A stretch of 10,653 bases of DNA, from the NCBI GenBank assembly GCA_013695335.1, contig JACDAR010000341.1, positions 1-10,653 on the forward strand. Direction: 5' to 3'. This document shows positions 7,491 to 10,653 of the stretch, piece by piece. The notes beneath the pieces are model-generated. The model saw nothing but the letters and a program-made list of their open reading frames with translations. It did not search any database and was not told the origin of the DNA. Source of the DNA: Rubrobacter sp. Its GTDB lineage: Bacteria > Actinomycetota > Rubrobacteria > Rubrobacterales > Rubrobacteraceae. Positions within the stretch are counted from its first letter, which is position 1. The number at the start of each line of letters is the position of its first letter. The position numbers and the translations under genes were made by a program.

Positions 7491-7682
7491 AGCTCAACTC
7501 CAGGGCAAGCTGCGAAATAGAAACGTGTTCGAAATATCGGGGAGATCCTGACCTACAATTTCCTGGGCTTTTCGGATATTTTCCCCGCATAACGCCCTTG
7601 TTATACAACCGTTACCAAAAAAGTACCGAAGTGTTACCCGCTTGTCGCCGTAACGTAACGCAACTTCTCTAAAGTTCCAGAT
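7491..7682 (+). promoter_or_regulatory. Repeat-rich leader upstream of the RTX gene
   Basis: This 192-nt gap is clearly more AT-rich than its surroundings. It holds a perfect short dyad, ATAAC (7589-7593) and GTTAT (7600-7604), then GTTACC at 7611, GTTACCC at 7633 and CGTAACGTAACG at 7650-7661. The repeated GTTAC/GTAAC core on both strands over about 75 nt looks like a cluster of binding sites for one regulator. TAAAGT (7670-7675) is a TANNNT -10 candidate just downstream, with no good -35, as expected if an activator is needed or another sigma factor is used. No clear hyuB terminator is visible here. Confidence 0.4.
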
Positions 7683-7730
7683 ATGGCGGCCAGGGAGGCC
7701 GGTAAATGGAGGGGGAGAAGGAGTGCGGAG

Positions 7731-8306
7731 ATGATGAGGACGGGCAAGGTTATTGCGGCGGTGGCGACGATGGCGATTCTCTCGACGGGCACGGCTTTCG
7801 CGGCCATGCCGAATGGCACCTCCGGCGACGACCTCCTCTCCGGCACGGTGAATGCGGACCAGATCGACGGTCGCGGAGGCAACGACACGATCAACGGTCG
7901 CGATGGCGACGACTCCTGGCTGAACGGCGGCTTCGGTGACGACACCATCTTCGGCGGCGACGGCAGAGACAGGATACGCGGTTCCGCCCCGGTGAACGGC
8001 CACGACAACGGCGACAAAGGCTCAGACACCCTCTCCGGCGGCAACGGCGGCGACTACATTCTCGGCGGCCTTGGCGCCGACGACATCTCTGGTGGCCCTG
8101 GCGCCGACGACATCTTCGACGGCGCCGGAGAGTTCGGCACAGACCGGTCGGTGGACACCATCTCAGGCGGTCCTGGCAACGACACAATAGTCGCGGCCAG
8201 CGGTGCGAAGGCCAGGGACATCATCCAGTGCGGCAGCGGCCAAGACGTGGTCAACGCCGACAAGGGCGACGACGTGGCCGACGATTGCGAGAAAGTGTTC
8301 TTCTAA
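7731..8306 (+). CDS. Small secreted RTX-type calcium-binding repeat protein
   Basis: A 191-residue protein. Residues 1-25 form a Sec signal peptide: MMRTGK, a hydrophobic core IAAVATMAILSTG, and TAFA or FAA as the cleavage site. The mature part is made of glycine-aspartate nonapeptides of the GGxGxDxUx (RTX, hemolysin-type) kind: GRGGNDTIN, GGFGDDTIF, GGDGRDRIR, GGNGGDYIL, GGLGADDIS, GGPGADDIF, GGPGNDTIV and a degenerate CGSGQDVVN. Such repeats bind Ca2+ and fold as a beta-roll. There is no enzymatic domain and no type I secretion partner; the N-terminal signal implies Sec export. Two cysteines (C167, C186) in the last 25 residues could form a disulfide. Start: ATG 7731 has AAGGAG (7718-7723) 7 nt upstream. 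An in-frame ATG at 7683 would add 16 charged residues before the signal peptide and has no RBS. Function unknown; possibly a cell-surface or matrix protein. Confidence 0.85.
   Translation: MMRTGKVIAAVATMAILSTGTAFAAMPNGTSGDDLLSGTVNADQIDGRGGNDTINGRDGDDSWLNGGFGDDTIFGGDGRDRIRGSAPVNGHDNGDKGSDTLSGGNGGDYILGGLGADDISGGPGADDIFDGAGEFGTDRSVDTISGGPGNDTIVAASGAKARDIIQCGSGQDVVNADKGDDVADDCEKVFF
8072..8115 (+). repeat. Exact 17-bp tandem repeat inside the RTX gene (27-bp period)
   Basis: TGGCGCCGACGACATCT occurs at 8072-8088 and again at 8099-8115. The 27-bp period equals one nonapeptide and encodes GLGADDIS followed by GPGADDIF. The exact identity at DNA level, where other repeats differ in codons, suggests a recent duplication of one repeat unit. 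Confidence 0.8.
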
Positions 8307-8324
8307 ACTATCCTTCAGAGAACG

Positions 8325-8363
8325 AAAAGAGGGACCGGGAAGAATCCCGGCCCCTCTTTCTTT
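8325..8363. terminator. Strong, probably bidirectional, intrinsic terminator
   Basis: AAAGAGGG (8326-8333) pairs with CCCTCTTT (8352-8359) and CCGGGA (8335-8340) pairs with TCCCGG (8345-8350), with one A/C mismatch between the arms and an AGAA loop. T-rich CTTTCTTT follows on the plus strand and TTTTC on the minus strand. It begins 19 nt after the RTX stop and lies 25 nt past the end of the convergent mannosyltransferase gene, so it can end both transcripts. Confidence 0.85.
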
Positions 8364-8387
8364 GGGTAAGCCCATCCGAACGCGGGA

Positions 8388-9680
8388 TTATTGAAACTCG
8401 CCGTGGTCCCAAGTCTCTATCCACACGTGTTGGCGCAGGCTCTCGTGATCCAGCGGCAGCCCCGTAACCAGGGGCAGAAAGTACAGGGTGAACGCGAAAG
8501 CGAGAACCGTATAGAAGACTACAATCCATGGTCCCCACCACCTGTACCTCCACAGCAGGGTTAGCCAGTACGTCAGGGCAAGCAGGGCGAAGGCGTATCC
8601 CGGCAGGTAGTTGTACACGTAAGGGATGCGGGTTCCTGGTATCCACGGCAGCATGAGGAAGGCATAGCCCATCACTATCGGGACTAGTTGATGGTCGGCG
8701 AGCGGCTTTCTGAAGATAAGGCGGCGGATGATCTCTCCCGCCCCGGTGAGAACCGCGAGCGTGCTGCTCCACCACACGAAAGGGTTGCCGATGGCGAGGA
8801 AGACGAGGTCTTTGCCAGCCGCGTTGGTATCGTGGAAGAAGATGATCGGACGCCCAAGCAGCGGCCACGTCCACCACTGCGACCCCTCGCTGTTGGGGAT
8901 GGACCTGCCCGCGTTGCGGAGGGCCTGCTTGTGCCACTCGATTACGTTCATCACCGTGTTCTGGTTGCTGAAGGTGTCGAACGGGCCTGTCGGGTTCCAG
9001 ATCTGGCCTGCGAACACGACCAGTATGTAGACCACGGCGGAGATGCTCAAGCTGGCGAGAAAAGGCCGGAAGAGCCCCTTGTGCCACAGGATATATCCGA
9101 TGGGGATGGCAATACCGAGCACAGCCCATTTGATGGCGATGGTCAGCCCGAGCAGCAGCGCGGGCCACACCAGTTGATCCCGGTTCTCGGCCCGCAGCGC
9201 CATCAAAAACGTAGCCAGCACGAAGAATACAAGGATGCCGTCCAGCAGACCCGTGCGCGAATAGATTATGAAGATCGTCTCCCCCCCGAAGAGGGCGGCG
9301 AGCAAGATGGCCGGAACGGAATCCCCAAAATATCTACGCGCGAAGACCGCCGCCAGCACCACCAGCGCGCATCCGAACACCGCTGGCATAAACCGCCATC
9401 CCAACGGGTCATCGCCGAATATGGCGATGCTGACGGCCAGGATGAACTTGCCGAGGGGAGGATGCAGGTCGAAGAAAGGGACGCCCTTCAGATAGTCTCT
9501 GGCGAAGACTGGAAAGTAGATCTCATCCCACATCCGCTTGTTGGGGAAGGTAATGTCGAATACCCGCGCCCACCATCCCACCAGGATGGTGAGCCCGGCC
9601 ACGAACAGAAGCGCATAGTAAGCCCAGACTCTGCGATGCTCCGGGGAGGCTTTCACGCGCCACACCGTACTATGTTTCAC
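8388..9680 (-). CDS. PMT-family protein O-mannosyltransferase (GT39-like)
   Basis: An integral membrane glycosyltransferase of the dolichyl/polyprenyl-phosphate-mannose:protein mannosyltransferase superfamily, 430 residues from GTG 9680 (Rv1002c-type proteins are about 460). It would transfer mannose from polyprenyl-phosphate-mannose to Ser/Thr of proteins during Sec export. Marks from this start: a first membrane segment at 19-38; WDEIYFP with the catalytic-type D52-E53; FFDLHPPLGKFILA (69-82); SRTGLLDGILVFF (141-153); LLGLTIAIKWAVLG (177-190); and several more hydrophobic helices toward a PMT C-terminal membrane region (LPWIPGTRIPYVYNYLPGYAF). The start is uncertain: GTG 9680, 9665 or 9656 are all in frame and none has a clear RBS. 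The frame stays open to 9899, but that extension overlaps the MFS remnant and has no family similarity. It is convergent with the RTX gene, whose Sec-exported product could be a substrate (speculative). Confidence 0.88.
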   Translation of the reverse strand: MKHSTVWRVKASPEHRRVWAYYALLFVAGLTILVGWWARVFDITFPNKRMWDEIYFPVFARDYLKGVPFFDLHPPLGKFILAVSIAIFGDDPLGWRFMPAVFGCALVVLAAVFARRYFGDSVPAILLAALFGGETIFIIYSRTGLLDGILVFFVLATFLMALRAENRDQLVWPALLLGLTIAIKWAVLGIAIPIGYILWHKGLFRPFLASLSISAVVYILVVFAGQIWNPTGPFDTFSNQNTVMNVIEWHKQALRNAGRSIPNSEGSQWWTWPLLGRPIIFFHDTNAAGKDLVFLAIGNPFVWWSSTLAVLTGAGEIIRRLIFRKPLADHQLVPIVMGYAFLMLPWIPGTRIPYVYNYLPGYAFALLALTYWLTLLWRYRWWGPWIVVFYTVLAFAFTLYFLPLVTGLPLDHESLRQHVWIETWDHGEFQ

Positions 9681-9717
9681 CGGAGTTTGCCGGACGAAGT
9701 TCCGGGCGCCCTTCCGT

Positions 9718-9973
9718 CTAGCCAGGGACTGTGCGTTCGCGCAGAACCATGGCTCTCCCTGCCAGTATGGCAGCCGCCGCAAGCAGGGCGACGCCAGCAC
9801 AGAGCAGCCAGGCCATCGAGTACGAGGTCCCCTCGACAACGAACCCGAACAACAGCGGCCCGAGGGCCGCCGACGAAGCCCGGCAGCCCTTTGACCCATG
9901 CGCGGAAGTTCCTGGCCCCATCCGAGGCCACGCTGCCCGGCACCTTTTCGTGCAAGGCCACCCTGCAGAACAT
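9718..9973 (-). pseudogene. Frameshifted C-terminal remnant of an MFS transporter
   Basis: Two minus-strand frames together read like the last two helices of an MFS transporter. The first gives LHEKVPGSVASDGARNF (about 9954-9905). A shift near 9895-9905 is then needed to enter the second, AALGPLLFGFVVEGTSYSMA, followed by a helix WLLCAGVALLAAAAILAGRA and a charged tail ending at TAG 9718-9720. About 85 residues remain of an expected 400 or more, and no other MFS part is visible to the right. The first frame starts at ATG 9973 with AAGGAG 8 nt upstream, which may be chance or a secondary small ORF. The end lies 38 nt before the mannosyltransferase GTG at 9680, so the two were probably once neighbours in a transcript. 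Confidence 0.65.
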
Positions 9974-10429
9974 CTACCTATCTCCTTCTCCGTACATACG
10001 GCGCGAACGTAACGATAACGGTCCTCGAAAGGCGGCGCATCTACCAGAAGGTGAACAGGCTGCTGCAAACCCCTGCTTGCTCCTGCCCGGCGCCTTCTAC
10101 GGGCGACGGAGGAAGCACCGTCCCTCGGCGCTCTGTGTCTCGTTCGGAGGCTAGGATCGCTGCGAAGGCCACTTTTTCAACACACTGTCACCTTTCACGC
10201 ACTCCGGTGAATAGAGGCATGAAGAGGAAAGCCGAGGCTGGAGTCTAGACCCCAGCCCCACGAAGACAGTCAGCTGGTCCCTCTGCGCCTAAGTGGTCTC
10301 CTCCAGCACGAAGGTAACCTCCAGGTTGAGTTTCGGGCCCTCGCGTTCGCGTGGACCGGCCCAGTAGCATTCGTGCCTAGTCCTTTTCAGCACGTTGCAG
10401 CAGAGGTGAAACGATGACACCATGGCTGC
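9974..10429. other. Intergenic stretch with no convincing gene
   Basis: These 456 nt sit between two pseudogenes. Short open frames exist on both strands, but none has family similarity with a suitable start. One minus-strand frame ends at 10289 with a protein-like tail (GPKLNLEVTFVLEETT); it could be the C-terminus of a lost gene, but I cannot name it. A near-perfect palindrome lies at 10236-10257. I see no tRNA, no CRISPR-type repeat and no good promoter. Codon structure looks relaxed compared with the left 9.6 kb, consistent with decayed sequence. Confidence 0.5.
10236..10257. repeat. Near-perfect 22-bp palindrome centred on TCTAGA
   Basis: GGCTGG (10236-10241) and CCAGCC (10252-10257) flank a core AGTCTAGACC, giving an 11-bp arm with a single A/C mismatch. 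There is no T-tract, so it is not a standard terminator. It may be a leftover 3'-end structure, a protein site or part of an old mobile-element end. Confidence 0.5.
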
Positions 10430-10633
10430 ATGAATGGTTATTCCGAAGACCTTCGAGAGAAAATAGTCGCTGCCATAGGTCGTGGGGTCTCCAAGCAGGC
10501 GGCCCGCCGCACGCGGGCGGCGCTCCCGATCGAGGGACAGATCTGGCTCGCACAGCGCTATGCCGTCGACTACGAGCAACTCGGTACACTGAAGCCCTCG
10601 GCTATGTCTTCGGGCCCGAACATCTCATCCTAA
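10430..10633 (+). pseudogene. N-terminal remnant of an IS630-family transposase
   Basis: The first 23 residues, MNGYSEDLREKIVAAIGRGV then SKQ, match the start of IS630-type transposases (MNxYSxDLREKIVxAxExG...), which begins a helix-turn-helix DNA-binding domain. The expected continuation (QAARTFGVSxSSVKRY) survives only as QAAR/AAR. After about 10505 none of the three forward frames carries the rest of the helix-turn-helix or the DDE catalytic domain, and the frame stops at TAA 10631-10633. The full gene would be over 300 residues, so this is a truncated or rearranged copy. I found no convincing terminal inverted repeats. The right edge of the window may hide further pieces. Confidence 0.6.
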
Positions 10634-10653
10634 TAATATTCTCAAGTGCGGGC

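Noticed and set aside
7541..7587. CGGGGA...TCCCCG as a hyuB terminator
   Set aside because: The arms are only 6 bp with a loop of about 35 nt, and no T-tract follows at the right distance.
7683..7730. Longer N-terminus for the RTX protein from ATG 7683
   Set aside because: It adds a charged stretch before a clean signal peptide and lacks an RBS, whereas ATG 7731 has AAGGAG at ideal spacing. The upstream ATG coincides with a likely transcription start instead.
8072..8115. Short direct repeats considered as a CRISPR or integration repeat
   Set aside because: They lie in frame in the RTX gene with the 27-bp nonapeptide period, so they are protein-coding repeats.
9681..9899. N-terminal extension of the mannosyltransferase to 9899
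   Set aside because: The extra 73 residues are Arg/Cys-rich, unlike the family, and overlap the MFS remnant in another frame.
8688..10154. A 488-codon open frame on the plus strand
   Set aside because: It runs antisense through the mannosyltransferase gene. The product is charged, low in hydrophobic residues and has no recognisable family, typical of a shadow frame in GC-rich DNA.
10289..10579. Minus-strand 96-codon ORF ending in LNLEVTFVLEETT
   Set aside because: The tail looks protein-like, but the N-terminal two-thirds read antisense to the transposase remnant and no family is recognised. Kept only as a possible gene remnant in the intergenic note.

Overview
The window is a GC-rich bacterial segment of about 10.7 kb. 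It carries six complete protein genes that look like small-molecule catabolism and transport, one small secreted repeat protein, one membrane glycosyltransferase, and a decaying right end with a broken transporter gene and a broken transposase. High GC, frequent GTG/TTG starts, TANNNT boxes close to start codons, an actinobacterial-type protein O-mannosyltransferase and the style of the IS630 remnant suggest an actinobacterium, possibly Rubrobacter-like. That placement is inference; no rRNA or other marker gene is present.

Layout. 1-95 is the tail of an upstream gene. 151-1642 (+) holds a small cupin and, 4 nt later, a class III (CaiB/BaiF) CoA-transferase. Its stop lies against the stop of a convergent cyclase/kynurenine-formamidase-like hydrolase (1654-2472, -), and one hairpin spans both stops. 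2473-2622 is a compact divergent control region with back-to-back promoter candidates and a nested dyad. 2623-7490 (+) is a tight three-gene operon: a metabolite:H+ symporter, HyuA (ATP-binding hydantoinase/oxoprolinase subunit) and HyuB (metal-binding subunit). HyuA follows the transporter by 6 nt, and HyuA and HyuB overlap by ATGA.

Working model (inference): the symporter imports an organic acid or lactam-like compound. HyuAB opens or hydrolyses it at the cost of ATP. The cyclase-family enzyme acts on a related amide or ring bond, and the CoA-transferase activates a resulting carboxylate. The cupin may be an isomerase, a dioxygenase-like enzyme or an accessory protein. No gene here identifies the substrate, and no transcription factor is encoded in the window.

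7491-7730 is a more AT-rich regulatory region with repeated GTTAC/GTAAC elements. It leads into a signal-peptide protein built of RTX (GGxGxD) calcium-binding nonapeptides (7731-8306, +). A strong hairpin, probably bidirectional, separates it from a convergent PMT-family mannosyltransferase (8388-9680, -). Upstream of that gene, 9718-9973 (-) is the frameshifted C-terminal scrap of an MFS transporter. 9974-10429 has no convincing gene. 10430 onward starts like an IS630-family transposase but loses homology after about 25 residues.
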